From: Acinetobacter sp. WCHA55
GTDB lineage: Bacteria; Pseudomonadota; Gammaproteobacteria; Pseudomonadales; Moraxellaceae
Length of the DNA: 64,000 nucleotides
Direction: 5' to 3'
Assembly: GCF_002165305.2 (NCBI RefSeq)
Contig: NZ_CP032286.1
Location: 1,054,001-1,118,000 of the forward strand
Made by a program: the position numbers and the translations under genes. The notes below the pieces were generated by a model. It made no database searches, was not told where the DNA came from, and saw only the letters and a program-made list of their open reading frames with translations. Within the stretch, counting starts at the first letter, position 1. Every line of letters begins with the position of its first letter. This document shows positions 27,997-37,721 of the stretch, one piece after another.

Positions 27997-30576
27997 ATGC
28001 GATTTGAAAAATTCACAAACCGCTTACAGCAAGCTCTCTCAGATGCTCAATCACTTGCAGTGGGGAAAGACCACACCGCAATTGAAGGTATTCATATTTT
28101 ATCAACATTGTTAGAAGAAACCTCCAATCTGAGTTTGTTGCAACAAGCGGGTGCTAATCTGCCTGAATTACAAGCCAAATTAAAACAAGCACTAGCTGAT
28201 GCGCCAACATTGACGAATCCTACAGGGGACGTCAACTTAAGTTCAGAGGCAGTCAAAGCGCTGAACTTGGCCGACAGTTTCGCACAAAAAGCAGGTGATG
28301 AGTTTTTGTCTACCGACTGGGTGATGCAAGCCTTAGCCGAAGTGGGGGCAACTAAAACGCTACTCAACAGCGTGGGCGTGAAAGCAGAAAGCTTACGCAA
28401 AGTCATTTTAAAAATTCGAGGTGATGAGAAAGTCATGAGCAACAATCATGAAGATCAACGTGATTCTCTGAATAAATACACCATTGATTTAACTGAACGC
28501 GCACTGGCAGGTAAGTTAGACCCTGTGATTGGGCGTGATGATGAAATTCGCCGCACTATTCAAGTTTTGTCGCGTCGTACCAAAAATAACCCAGTGTTGA
28601 TTGGTGAACCAGGTGTGGGTAAAACAGCCATTGTTGAAGGCTTGGCACAGCGGATTATTAACCGTGAAGTACCTGAAAGCTTACAAGGTAAACGTGTTTT
28701 ATCCTTAGATTTGGGTTCTTTGCTTGCGGGTGCCAAATACCGTGGCGAGTTTGAAGAGCGCTTAAAAGCAGTACTGAAAGATTTGTCTAAACAAGATGGT
28801 GAAGTCATTTTGTTTATCGATGAATTGCACACTTTAGTGGGTGCAGGTAAGGGCGATGGTGCGATGGATGCAGGCAATATGCTCAAACCTGCTCTGGCAC
28901 GTGGTGAGCTACGCTGTGTTGGTGCAACCACATTAGATGAATATCGCCAATTCATTGAAAAAGATGCAGCGCTAGAGCGTCGTTTCCAAAAAGTGTTGGT
29001 TGATGAGCCGAGTGTGGAAGACACCATTGCGATTTTACGTGGTTTGAAAGAGCGCTACGAAGTGCACCATGGTGTGAAAATTTTAGACTCTGCCATTATT
29101 GCAGCAGCAAAAATGTCACATCGTTACATCACTGACCGTCAATTGCCTGATAAAGCAATTGATTTGATTGATGAAGCTGCTTCTCGTATCAAAATGGAGC
29201 TGGACTCTAAGCCAGAAGCTCTGGATAAACTTGAACGTCGTTTGATTCAATTGAAACTACAACTCGAAGCAGTGAAAAAAGATGAAGATGCAGGCAGTCG
29301 TGCGGAAGTCGCTCATCTTGAAAAGCAAATTAGCGAAGTTCAACGCGAATACAATGATTTAGAAGAAGTTTGGAAAGCGGAGAAAACCTTAGTTGAAGGT
29401 ACCAAACAAGTTCAAGCTGAATTGGATCAGGCTCGTATTGCGTTGCAAAAAGCGCAGCGTGAAAACGACTTGGGGGAAATGTCGCGTCTTCAGTATGGTG
29501 TGATTCCAGAGCTGGAAAAACGTCTCAATGAAGAAGAAGTCGTTGAGGAAAAAGAAGAGCCAAAACTACTGCGCAACAAAGTCACTGACAATGAAATTGC
29601 AGAAGTCGTTAGTGCTGCTACGGGTATTCCTGTGGCTAAAATGATGCAAGGTGAACGTGAGAAACTTCTCCATATGGAAGAGTTTCTACATAACCGTGTC
29701 GTTGGGCAGGATGATGCTGTAGTTGCAGTATCCAATGCGGTTCGTCGTTCGCGTGCTGGCTTATCTGATCCGAACCGACCAAGTGGCTCGTTCTTATTCT
29801 TAGGTCCAACAGGTGTTGGTAAAACAGAGTTGACCAAAGCACTGGCAAACTTCTTGTTTGATAGTGACGATGCCATGATTCGTATCGACATGTCCGAGTT
29901 TATGGAAAAACACTCGGTCAGCCGTTTGGTAGGTGCGCCTCCAGGTTATGTGGGGTATGAAGAAGGTGGTGTCTTAACCGAAGCTGTACGCCGTAAACCG
30001 TATAGTGTGGTGTTATTTGATGAAGTTGAAAAAGCACATCCCGATGTGTTTAATATTTTGCTCCAAGTGTTGGATGATGGTCGCTTAACAGATTCGCAAG
30101 GTCGTGTGGTTGACTTTAAAAATACTGTAATTGTGATGACATCTAATCTTGGTTCAAGTGATGTACGCGAGTTGGGTGATAATCCATCTGATGAAGAAGT
30201 GCGAGCAGTAGTCATGAATGCCGTGACGCAACATTTCCGTCCAGAGTTTATCAACCGTATTGATGAGTTGGTGGTGTTCCATTCACTCAAAAAAGCACAA
30301 ATTCGAGGTATCGCAGATATCCAGTTGGATCGTTTACGTGCTCGTTTGGTTGAAAAGGACATGCGTTTAACAGTCGATGATCATGCTTTTGATTTGTTGA
30401 TTGATGCTGGTTTTGACCCTGTATATGGTGCGCGTCCACTGAAACGTGCCATCCAACAGCAGGTTGAAAACAGCTTAGCGCAAAAAATATTGTCTGGAGA
30501 ATTTGTTGCTGGAGACAATATTATGATCACTGCGCAAGATGGTCAACTCAGCTTCGATAAAGTAAAAATGAATTAA
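27997..30576 (+). CDS. clpB: ATP-dependent disaggregase ClpB
   Basis: An 859-residue HSP100 chaperone that, with DnaK, pulls proteins out of aggregates. It has an N-terminal Clp domain, AAA+ domain 1 with Walker A G-E-P-G-V-G-K-T near residue 203, a long coiled-coil middle domain (about 400-530), AAA+ domain 2 with G-P-T-G-V-G-K-T near 605, and a C-terminal small domain. The start at M-R-F-E-K-F has GAGGA upstream; an in-frame ATG five codons earlier is less likely. A perfect sigma-32 promoter and a following terminator make it a monocistronic heat-shock gene. Confidence 0.98.
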   Translation: MRFEKFTNRLQQALSDAQSLAVGKDHTAIEGIHILSTLLEETSNLSLLQQAGANLPELQAKLKQALADAPTLTNPTGDVNLSSEAVKALNLADSFAQKAGDEFLSTDWVMQALAEVGATKTLLNSVGVKAESLRKVILKIRGDEKVMSNNHEDQRDSLNKYTIDLTERALAGKLDPVIGRDDEIRRTIQVLSRRTKNNPVLIGEPGVGKTAIVEGLAQRIINREVPESLQGKRVLSLDLGSLLAGAKYRGEFEERLKAVLKDLSKQDGEVILFIDELHTLVGAGKGDGAMDAGNMLKPALARGELRCVGATTLDEYRQFIEKDAALERRFQKVLVDEPSVEDTIAILRGLKERYEVHHGVKILDSAIIAAAKMSHRYITDRQLPDKAIDLIDEAASRIKMELDSKPEALDKLERRLIQLKLQLEAVKKDEDAGSRAEVAHLEKQISEVQREYNDLEEVWKAEKTLVEGTKQVQAELDQARIALQKAQRENDLGEMSRLQYGVIPELEKRLNEEEVVEEKEEPKLLRNKVTDNEIAEVVSAATGIPVAKMMQGEREKLLHMEEFLHNRVVGQDDAVVAVSNAVRRSRAGLSDPNRPSGSFLFLGPTGVGKTELTKALANFLFDSDDAMIRIDMSEFMEKHSVSRLVGAPPGYVGYEEGGVLTEAVRRKPYSVVLFDEVEKAHPDVFNILLQVLDDGRLTDSQGRVVDFKNTVIVMTSNLGSSDVRELGDNPSDEEVRAVVMNAVTQHFRPEFINRIDELVVFHSLKKAQIRGIADIQLDRLRARLVEKDMRLTVDDHAFDLLIDAGFDPVYGARPLKRAIQQQVENSLAQKILSGEFVAGDNIMITAQDGQLSFDKVKMN

Positions 30577-30609
30577 CCATTCAAATGATTAATTTTATTT
30601 GTTGATATT

Positions 30610-30637
30610 AAAAAACCCAGCTTCGGCTGGGTTTTTT
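30610..30637 (+). terminator. Rho-independent terminator of clpB
   Basis: A 12-bp perfect stem (30610-30621 with 30626-30637) has a TTCG tetraloop and a T6 end. Confidence 0.92.
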
Positions 30638-30813
30638 ATGGCGGGATAGAAGTGTTAGAAGGTGACATTTTTAAGCATAAATGTGACGTATGTTTTCACA
30701 TTTATGTGATGAATATGGCATCTAAGTGCTTTATTTGCAAAATAATTATCTTTATTTATAAATTGTCTTTATACTTTATTTTAATAAAAAGTAAATAAAT
30801 TGAGATAGAGAAA

Positions 30814-32100
30814 ATGAGTCAATTAAAGTGGGGTGTTGGGGGCGTATTGACGCTGGCTGTGGTCGCAGTTGGTGGTAATCTTTATGCAGATAAAAGCCTA
30901 AAGGCTTATTATCAACAGGGCTCTAAACAATCGAATAATTTGAATTTGCAGTATCAACAATTCCAAATGGGTGCTTTAAAAGGGAGTGCGAAATGGAGTG
31001 CCGAATTAGTACCAGATCCGTGTAAACCCAAAGACGTAGTTAAATTAAGTGGTCAAGATAATATTCAGCGTAGTTGGAATGGGTATGCGATCCAGTCGGA
31101 TATTAAAATTACTCAGGCACCTGGCGCACTCCAATCTTTGTTGAAGGAACCACTCAAAGTTGATACGAAAGTCAATTGGTTAGGCACTATGAATAGTGTA
31201 TTGACTACACCAGTGATTATCCGCAATGAAGCTCAACTTCAGTCTAGATTAGACCCGATGACACTAAAGTTTCGGGCAAAACCGATCGAACAACAGTTAA
31301 AGATACTGGATTTGCGGCTTGAAATTCCGAATTTAACAGTCACTGATCCCAATATGCATTTGCAAATGGTGGGGCTAAAGCTAGAAAGTAACCAAGGGTT
31401 GAATGGTGAATATCTTGAGGCGGGTGAAAGCAAAATCCAGATGGATCTGCTGAAAATATCAGATCGAGACATCAATAAACCTACCAATGCCGAACTGAAG
31501 AATTTTAGTATAGAAACGCAAAGTGAATTGACAGACCGAGTTGTAAATACTGAAATGTTGTTGCGTTTAGATGAAATGAAAATGCCTTCAGCGCCCACCG
31601 TACAAAATGTACAATTTAATTTTAATGTACTCGATGTAAACCGACAGAAATTACAGATGTTGTTTGATATTTTTGCTAAAAGTGAAAACAGTTGTTTGGC
31701 AAAAGAGGCAATGGAAAAAGATATGGAACCTGCTTTATTGGCCGTGATCAATGAAGGTTTCCGTTTTGAATCCAAAGAGAACCAATTTGCTATCGGGGAG
31801 GGGGTTGCACAAGCGAGTGTGACGGGGCGTATTATGCCGAGTCATCAATCAACGATGATGGGTATGGTGAAAATGATGCCAAGTTTAATGGAATATAAAG
31901 CAGATGTTCAGTTTGATAAAAATATGATCTCGAGCATCATGAATAATTATCTGCACAAAGGTGGCATCAGCATGTCGGATCAAGAGATCGAAACCATGCT
32001 TTCGACAATGCAGAATTCAGGACAGGTGAAACGTGAAGGGAATACTATGAAAATGTCAGTTGAATACAAATATGGGCAAACCAATTTCTTAAAGGAATAA
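30814..32100 (+). CDS. DUF945/YdgA-like envelope protein
   Basis: A 428-residue protein with one N-terminal hydrophobic segment (about residues 7-25) and a long polar, beta-rich body with repeated amphipathic strands such as L-D-L-R-L-E-I-P-N-L-T-V and a methionine-rich C-terminal third. That architecture, and the N-terminal Y-Y-Q-Q-G-S spot, fit DUF945 (YdgA type), whose function is not settled. It probably sits in the inner membrane facing the periplasm. Single gene with its own terminator. Confidence 0.72.
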   Translation: MSQLKWGVGGVLTLAVVAVGGNLYADKSLKAYYQQGSKQSNNLNLQYQQFQMGALKGSAKWSAELVPDPCKPKDVVKLSGQDNIQRSWNGYAIQSDIKITQAPGALQSLLKEPLKVDTKVNWLGTMNSVLTTPVIIRNEAQLQSRLDPMTLKFRAKPIEQQLKILDLRLEIPNLTVTDPNMHLQMVGLKLESNQGLNGEYLEAGESKIQMDLLKISDRDINKPTNAELKNFSIETQSELTDRVVNTEMLLRLDEMKMPSAPTVQNVQFNFNVLDVNRQKLQMLFDIFAKSENSCLAKEAMEKDMEPALLAVINEGFRFESKENQFAIGEGVAQASVTGRIMPSHQSTMMGMVKMMPSLMEYKADVQFDKNMISSIMNNYLHKGGISMSDQEIETMLSTMQNSGQVKREGNTMKMSVEYKYGQTNFLKE

Positions 32101-32120
32101 TGCAAAAAAAGATAAACTAA

Positions 32121-32155
32121 AATATAAAAGGGACGTATTTCGTCCCTTTTATATT
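32121..32155. terminator. Bidirectional terminator between DUF945 gene and rlmKL
   Basis: A 15-bp perfect stem (32121-32135 with 32141-32155) has loop TATTT and lies between two convergent genes. Confidence 0.88.
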
Positions 32156-32223
32156 TCTGAAAATTTGTCTAATGCAAAATTTAGGTAAGATGAAACGCCA
32201 GCGGGCATTTCATCTTCAGTTCA

Positions 32224-34428
32224 TTAATTTTTTGGATGGGTGATTTTCCACGCACGGTGGATTTTTTGATTACGTTTGAAATCAGGCCCAATGGTTTCAC
32301 TGGTGATTTCTTCGACATCAAAGAACGCCAAAATTTCTTCGTCCATTTCAAAGCCACGGTAGTTGTTTGAAAAGTACAAAGTACCATCTGTGGTTAAACG
32401 GTTCATGGCGCGTTTAAGCAATGATAAATGGTCACGTTGTACATCAAAGGTACCGTAGAATTTTTTTGAGTTTGAGAAAGTTGGCGGGTCAATAAAGATC
32501 AGATCATACTGTTCATGACCTTCTTTCAACCACTCAAAACAGTCGCTGGCAAAGAACTGGTGTTGTTCATCGGCATGATCGACCGTTAAGCCATTCAAGA
32601 CGAAGTTTTCTTTAGACCAACTCAAATAGGTGTTTGACAGATCGACGCTGGTTGTACTTGCTGCACCACCTAAAGCTGCATGTAAGCTGGCTGTAGAGGT
32701 ATAACTGTACAAGTTCAAGAAGTGCTTACCACGCGCTTCTTGTGCAATACGTAGACGGATTTGACGGTGGTCTAAGAACAAGCCAGTATCTAGGTAATCG
32801 GTTAAGTTGACTAAGATTTTTGCTTTGCCTTCTTGTACGATAAAACGTTTCGAAGCTGTACTTTGTTTGGTGTACTGGTTTTTACCTTCTTGACGAGCAC
32901 GTGTTTTGATAAAGATCGCATCACGACCTAAACCTGTTACCGCACGAATCGCCTGTAAAGCAAGATTGAAACGTTTCTTGGCTTTTTCAGGATCAATTTT
33001 TTTCGGTGGTGCGTACTCTTGGACGTGGAGACGATCACCATACAAATCGACTGCGACGTTAAAGTCAGGAAGGTCGGCATCATATAAACGCAAACAGTGA
33101 ATGTTCTCTTTCACTGCCCATTTCTTTAAAGTTTGCATGTTCTTTTGTAAGCGGTTAGCAAAGTCTTCAGCGCCTTCAATTGCTTCAAACTGTTGTGGCT
33201 GCCACGTTTCCAAGAAAGGTTTAACTACTGCCACAGGCTTAACACAACCTGAACGCACATAAATTGGCAGTTTACCATTCATCAAGCGCATGGTTTGCGC
33301 GTCATTCAGCGCCAATACATCGGCTTGCTCAACGGCTGCGGCGATGACTGCTGCAGTTTGATTTGGGAAGTTTTTTTGCAATAAAGCAGATAAGCCTAAA
33401 TATAAAGCACGGTTAGAGGCCTTATCGCCTAAACGTTCACCATAAGGTGGGTTGGTCACAATAAAGGCGGTTTTTCCTTCGGCTTCAAAGTTTGGCCAGT
33501 CCGCCAAAGTACGTTCTTCGATTTGGATCTGCTCAAGTACACGTTCAAAACCAGCAGCGATGATGTTTTGTTTGGTGGCTTTTACTGCTTCCCAGTCAGC
33601 ATCAAAAGCATAAAATTTAGGGAGCGGTTGCTCCAAAGCTATTTGATGACGTTCAGCTGCTTCCGCTTTAATGCTCATCCACAGATCATGATCATGGCCA
33701 TTCCAGCCATTAAAACCAAAACGACGAACTAAACCCGGTGCACGGTCAGTCAACATCATTAATGCTTCAATAATGAATGTCCCTGAACCACACATAGGAT
33801 CAAGGAAAATATCGGGTCTTTTAGCAAGGAGCTTGGCTTTTTGTAAAATCGCAGCGGCTAAGTTTTCTTTAATTGGGGCATCGGTCATATAACGACGGTA
33901 GCCACGTTTATGCAGTGAATCCCCAGATAAGTCTAAACAATAGGTGTGTTCAGTTTTGCCTGCGAGTGCATAAATGGTAATTTCAGGTTGCTTAATATCA
34001 ATACTTGGACGCTTACCCACAGCTTCCATGAATGAATCGACGATACCGTCTTTCACACGTAGAGTGGCAAACTGGCTGTTCACTTTAATTTCACGTTCAA
34101 TATGTAAACGAACGGCGAAGGTGCTTTGTGGTGCAAAAATCAGCGACCAATCAAAGTTAATTGCACCTTCGTAGAGCTCTTCAGCGACATCACGTGCGTC
34201 ATGGCTAAATTCCAACTCATGGACATGGATCGGCGTGAGTACACGTGACGCAAGACGCGACCACATACAAATGCGATAGGCATGTTCCAGTGTACCTTTG
34301 AAAACTAAACGCCCAGGAAAACGTTCAATGTTTTGAACACCTAAACCTTCTAATTCTTCTTGGAGTAAGGTTTCTAAGCCATCGGCACACGTAACCCAAT
34401 AGCTGCTTAAACGCGAAGCGGTTTTCAT
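32224..34428 (-). CDS. rlmL: Bifunctional 23S rRNA methyltransferase RlmKL
   Basis: A 734-residue fusion enzyme that makes m2G2445 (RlmL half) and m7G2069 (RlmK half) in 23S rRNA. The order is a THUMP domain (about 50-160), a first Rossmann methyltransferase with D-P-M-C-G-S-G-T and the catalytic N-P-P-Y-G-E-R-L-G, then a second with N-L-Y-S-Y-T-S-T-A-S and I-F-I-D-P-P-T-F-S-N-S-K-K. Length is close to the E. coli protein (702). Single gene. Confidence 0.95.
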   Translation of the reverse strand: MKTASRLSSYWVTCADGLETLLQEELEGLGVQNIERFPGRLVFKGTLEHAYRICMWSRLASRVLTPIHVHELEFSHDARDVAEELYEGAINFDWSLIFAPQSTFAVRLHIEREIKVNSQFATLRVKDGIVDSFMEAVGKRPSIDIKQPEITIYALAGKTEHTYCLDLSGDSLHKRGYRRYMTDAPIKENLAAAILQKAKLLAKRPDIFLDPMCGSGTFIIEALMMLTDRAPGLVRRFGFNGWNGHDHDLWMSIKAEAAERHQIALEQPLPKFYAFDADWEAVKATKQNIIAAGFERVLEQIQIEERTLADWPNFEAEGKTAFIVTNPPYGERLGDKASNRALYLGLSALLQKNFPNQTAAVIAAAVEQADVLALNDAQTMRLMNGKLPIYVRSGCVKPVAVVKPFLETWQPQQFEAIEGAEDFANRLQKNMQTLKKWAVKENIHCLRLYDADLPDFNVAVDLYGDRLHVQEYAPPKKIDPEKAKKRFNLALQAIRAVTGLGRDAIFIKTRARQEGKNQYTKQSTASKRFIVQEGKAKILVNLTDYLDTGLFLDHRQIRLRIAQEARGKHFLNLYSYTSTASLHAALGGAASTTSVDLSNTYLSWSKENFVLNGLTVDHADEQHQFFASDCFEWLKEGHEQYDLIFIDPPTFSNSKKFYGTFDVQRDHLSLLKRAMNRLTTDGTLYFSNNYRGFEMDEEILAFFDVEEITSETIGPDFKRNQKIHRAWKITHPKN

Positions 34429-34659
34429 AAATTTGAGAGACCAAAATAAAACAAAATAAACTTGCTAAAGTTTAACGTATTTTGCCTCTGAATGGTCTTT
34501 TTAATATGCCTCTGCTCAGGAGAAATATCAAAATAAATGAATCACCATGTGAACAATAACGTTTTTGGTACGTATTTTGCTAAATCCTTACAAGTTTAAT
34601 TTGCTGACTGATTTTTGCTAGATCGTCAGTAAATATTTTTCACTTGAAAGGGGATGAAT

Positions 34660-35013
34660 ATGTCGACCAAGTTAGATCGCGGTGTTGTAAGTCATGCTGA
34701 TGCTTTTTCAATTGCAACTTTACTTTATGCACGTCTGCGCCGTGTATCGGGGCGTGTAATTGATGTGATGTATTTGGTGGAAAACCCAAGTTATGCACGT
34801 CAAATGGCAGAGCTTGCTTTAAGTACGGAAGATGCTGAACTGATTCGTCTGGTGAGCCGTTTAGACAGTGTCATGGATGTTTTTAACTATGAAGAAGCTG
34901 CTGTGATCGAAAAACCGAAACAGGTCGACGCGACACGACATGAGTTAGACGCCACTGAAGAAGAAATCTATCGTGCCCAAGTGTCACATCACTATATTGG
35001 CGCTTTACGATAA
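34660..35013 (+). CDS. Conserved hypothetical protein
   Basis: A 117-residue soluble, mostly helical protein. ATG 34660 has AAAGGGG seven bases upstream; the ATG at 34654 is too near this site. It has an arginine-rich helix (L-L-Y-A-R-L-R-R-V-S-G-R) and an acidic C-terminal half with D-A-T-E-E-E-I-Y-R-A-Q. I see no cysteine, no signal peptide and no named domain. It stands alone between rlmKL and pyrB and is followed by a terminator. Confidence 0.65.
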   Translation: MSTKLDRGVVSHADAFSIATLLYARLRRVSGRVIDVMYLVENPSYARQMAELALSTEDAELIRLVSRLDSVMDVFNYEEAAVIEKPKQVDATRHELDATEEEIYRAQVSHHYIGALR

Positions 35014-35032
35014 AAATCGCTAAAGTTGGATC

Positions 35033-35053
35033 GCTCTCGCAAGAGAGCTTTTC
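35033..35053 (+). terminator. Short terminator with GCAA loop
   Basis: A 6-bp perfect stem (35033-35038 with 35043-35048) is followed by TTTT, then C. Confidence 0.7.
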
Positions 35054-35263
35054 TAAATGTCCAATTGGGATAAATGAGATAAAAACTCTATAGAATTGAT
35101 ATTTATAGCAATTTGATGCCCCCTGAGTTTGGCTAATTTGGTCTTTAATGGTTTAATTTAACTGGTTGAAATAATAGATAAGAATTTCATAATCTTAGTT
35201 TTGAAGCCGATGATAATTAAGGCAATTGCTTTAAACTGAGGTCCAAATCAAAAAGAAAATCTG

Positions 35264-35283
35264 TATAATGCGTTAACTTAACG
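35264..35283 (+). promoter_or_regulatory. pyrB promoter -10 box with palindrome at the start site
   Basis: TATAAT at 35264-35269 is followed directly by the 13-base palindrome CGTTAA-C-TTAACG (35271-35283), which spans the predicted start near 35276. No good -35 box is visible 16-18 bases upstream. The 5' leader would be only about 23 bases. Confidence 0.5.
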
Positions 35284-35298
35284 TACAAGGAATCTCTC

Positions 35299-36315
35299 AT
35301 GCACTTGGCAGCATTGCATACTCCGAGTCAGATTCAACTCAACCAAGATGGTCATCTCAAACACTTCCTCACCATCGAAGGTCTTTCTAAAGAAACTCTT
35401 ACAAAAATATTGGACACCGCGCAGTCCTTTTTTAATGACCAAAATCAGCTGATTACCAACAACCTGTTAGAAGGTCGAACGGTAATGAACCTTTTCTTTG
35501 AAAATTCAACCCGTACTCGTACCACTTTTGAAGCAGCGGCAAAACGTCTTTCTGCAAATGTATTAAATATTGATATCGCACGTTCAAGTACTTCCAAAGG
35601 GGAGACGCTCAGAGACACTCTGTGGAACTTAGAAGCGATGGCTGCGGATATTTTTGTGGTACGTCATTCTTCCTCGGGTGCGGCACATTTTATTGCACAA
35701 ACCGTTTGTCCACATGTTGCAATTATTAATGCAGGTGATGGCCGTCATGCGCATCCAACGCAAGCCATGTTGGATATGCTAACCATTCGCCGTGAAACCA
35801 AAAAGAAATTTGAAGATATTTCAATTGCCATCATTGGTGATATTAAACACTCACGCGTGGCGCGTTCAGATGTTGCCGCATTACAAACACTAGGGTGTAA
35901 GGACATTCGCGTAATTGCACCGAATACACTACTGCCATATGGTTTTGATGAATATGGTGAAGGTGTACGTTTATTTAATAACATGGAAGCAGGGATTGTA
36001 GACTGCGATGTAATTATTACCTTACGTATTCAAAATGAACGCATTGATTCACCAGCGTTGTCATCTCAAGCTGAATTCTACAAAATGTACGGTTTAAATA
36101 AAGAGCGCCTTGCGATGGCAAAACCTGATTGCATCGTGATGCATCCAGGGCCAATGAACCGTGGTGTAGAAATTGATTCCAGTATTGCCGATGGTCCACA
36201 GTCTGTGATTTTAAATCAGGTGACCAACGGAATTGCTGTACGTATGGCAGTTTTGGCGCTTGCAATGCAAGGTCAACTGCAAGAGCAAGGTTTGTTAGAC
36301 GCGATTGCGGTATAA
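35299..36315 (+). CDS. pyrB: Aspartate carbamoyltransferase catalytic chain
   Basis: A 338-residue enzyme that joins carbamoyl phosphate and aspartate, the first committed pyrimidine step. [12 protein letters not shown] binds carbamoyl phosphate, H-P-T-Q-A-M-L-D-M follows, and [10 protein letters not shown] lies near the end. The N-terminus is longer than in E. coli PyrB (311), as in pseudomonad enzymes that assemble with a PyrC-like partner. AAGGA precedes the start. The next gene begins 10 bases after the stop. Confidence 0.97.
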   Translation: MHLAALHTPSQIQLNQDGHLKHFLTIEGLSKETLTKILDTAQSFFNDQNQLITNNLLEGRTVMNLFFENSTRTRTTFEAAAKRLSANVLNIDIARSSTSKGETLRDTLWNLEAMAADIFVVRHSSSGAAHFIAQTVCPHVAIINAGDGRHAHPTQAMLDMLTIRRETKKKFEDISIAIIGDIKHSRVARSDVAALQTLGCKDIRVIAPNTLLPYGFDEYGEGVRLFNNMEAGIVDCDVIITLRIQNERIDSPALSSQAEFYKMYGLNKERLAMAKPDCIVMHPGPMNRGVEIDSSIADGPQSVILNQVTNGIAVRMAVLALAMQGQLQEQGLLDAIAV

Positions 36316-36325
36316 GGAATAAGTC

Positions 36326-37561
36326 ATGACTGTTGTAAAAATTGAAAATATACGTGTTCTTGACCCAATTCATCAAACAGATACGATTCAAACGGTATAT
36401 ATCGAAAATGGCAAGTTGGTTGCTGAAACAGCCAATGTCACTGAAACAATTGATGGTCAAGGCAAGTGGTTGATGCCAACCATGGTGGACTTATGTGCAC
36501 GCCTACGTGAACCAGGTCAGCAACAGCACGGGACATTAAAATCAGAAGGCCGTGCTGCGCGTGAAAATGGTATTTTGCATGTGTTTACACCGCCAGATTC
36601 AAAACCGATTGTGCAAGATAATGGTGCTTTGATCCATGGTTTGATGGAAAAAGCGATGTTGGATGGCGGTATTTATCTTGAAGTGATTGGTGCTCAAACC
36701 CAAGGTCTACAAGGTAATCAACCTGCAAATATGGCGGGTCTCAAAAAGGGCGGTTGTAAAGCAGTTTCAAATGCTAATGCGCCTTTTGCAGATGACGATG
36801 TGGTGCTGCGCACTTTAGAATACGCAGCAGGCCTTGGTATGACGGTGGTGTTTTATGCAGAAGAACCGCAAATTGCCAAAGACGGCTGTGTCCATGAGGG
36901 CTTTGTGGCATCGCGTCAAGGCTTACCAACCATCCCTGCGATTGCCGAAACTATTGCGATTGCCAAATATTTGCTAATGATTGAAGCGACGGGTGTTCGT
37001 GCTCATTTTGGTTTATTGTCGACAGGTGCTTCTGTCGATTTGATCAAGATCGCTAAAGATAAAGGTCTGCCAGTCACATGCGATGTGGCAATGCATCAGC
37101 TGCACTTAACAGATCAGCTGATTGATGGCTTTAACTCACTTGCACACGTCCGCCCGCCGTTACGTGCTGAGTCGGATAAAGAGCACCTTCGCCAAGGTGT
37201 GAAAAGTGGCGTGATCGACGCGATTTGTACGCATCACGAACCGCTGAGCAGCTCTGCAAAGCTAGCACCATTTGCTGAAACACAGCCAGGCATTACCGCT
37301 TTTGATACCTATGTAGCTTTCGGTGTGCAATTGGTACGTGAAGGTTTATTTAACCCTTTGGAATGGGTCGAAAAAGTCACGATTGCACCAGCCACGGTAG
37401 CCAATATGCTTGAACGTTGGACTGCTGAAGCAGGCTGGGTATTGGTTGATCCTGAGCTAGACTGGATTGTGAATAAAGACAATATTTTGTCGCAAGGTAA
37501 AAATACACCTTTGATCAATCAAGTGGTGAAAGGAAAAGTTCTAAAAACTTTTGCAGCTTAA
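36326..37561 (+). CDS. pyrC': Non-catalytic dihydroorotase-like subunit (PyrC')
   Basis: A 411-residue dihydroorotase homologue. The metal motif, normally D-x-H-x-H-L-R-E-P-G, reads D55-L-C57-A-R59-L-R-E-P-G, so both histidines are lost. The later H-x-x-H-x-S reads H-F-G-L-L-S, and the D-H-A-P-H site reads H-H-E-P-L. It therefore should not catalyse. In Pseudomonas, an inactive PyrC' is needed to assemble active PyrB, and the tight pyrB linkage here supports the same role. A true dihydroorotase must be encoded elsewhere. Confidence 0.92.
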   Translation: MTVVKIENIRVLDPIHQTDTIQTVYIENGKLVAETANVTETIDGQGKWLMPTMVDLCARLREPGQQQHGTLKSEGRAARENGILHVFTPPDSKPIVQDNGALIHGLMEKAMLDGGIYLEVIGAQTQGLQGNQPANMAGLKKGGCKAVSNANAPFADDDVVLRTLEYAAGLGMTVVFYAEEPQIAKDGCVHEGFVASRQGLPTIPAIAETIAIAKYLLMIEATGVRAHFGLLSTGASVDLIKIAKDKGLPVTCDVAMHQLHLTDQLIDGFNSLAHVRPPLRAESDKEHLRQGVKSGVIDAICTHHEPLSSSAKLAPFAETQPGITAFDTYVAFGVQLVREGLFNPLEWVEKVTIAPATVANMLERWTAEAGWVLVDPELDWIVNKDNILSQGKNTPLINQVVKGKVLKTFAA

Positions 37562-37582
37562 ACATTGCTTTAAATGTGGATT

Positions 37583-37610
37583 AAAAAGTCAGCTTCGGCT
37601 GGCTTTTTTA
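37583..37610 (+). terminator. Rho-independent terminator of pyrBC'
   Basis: An 11-bp stem (from 37583) with one G-U pair has a TTCG loop (37594-37597) and a T-run. Confidence 0.85.
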
Positions 37611-37721
37611 TTGGGCCTAAATAAAACTGATGCAAATACAATATTTTACAAAGTATAAAAAATGAACAGATAAACTAAAAAATGACGATGAAAACAATGA
37701 GAAAAAGTGGGGTAAGACTTC

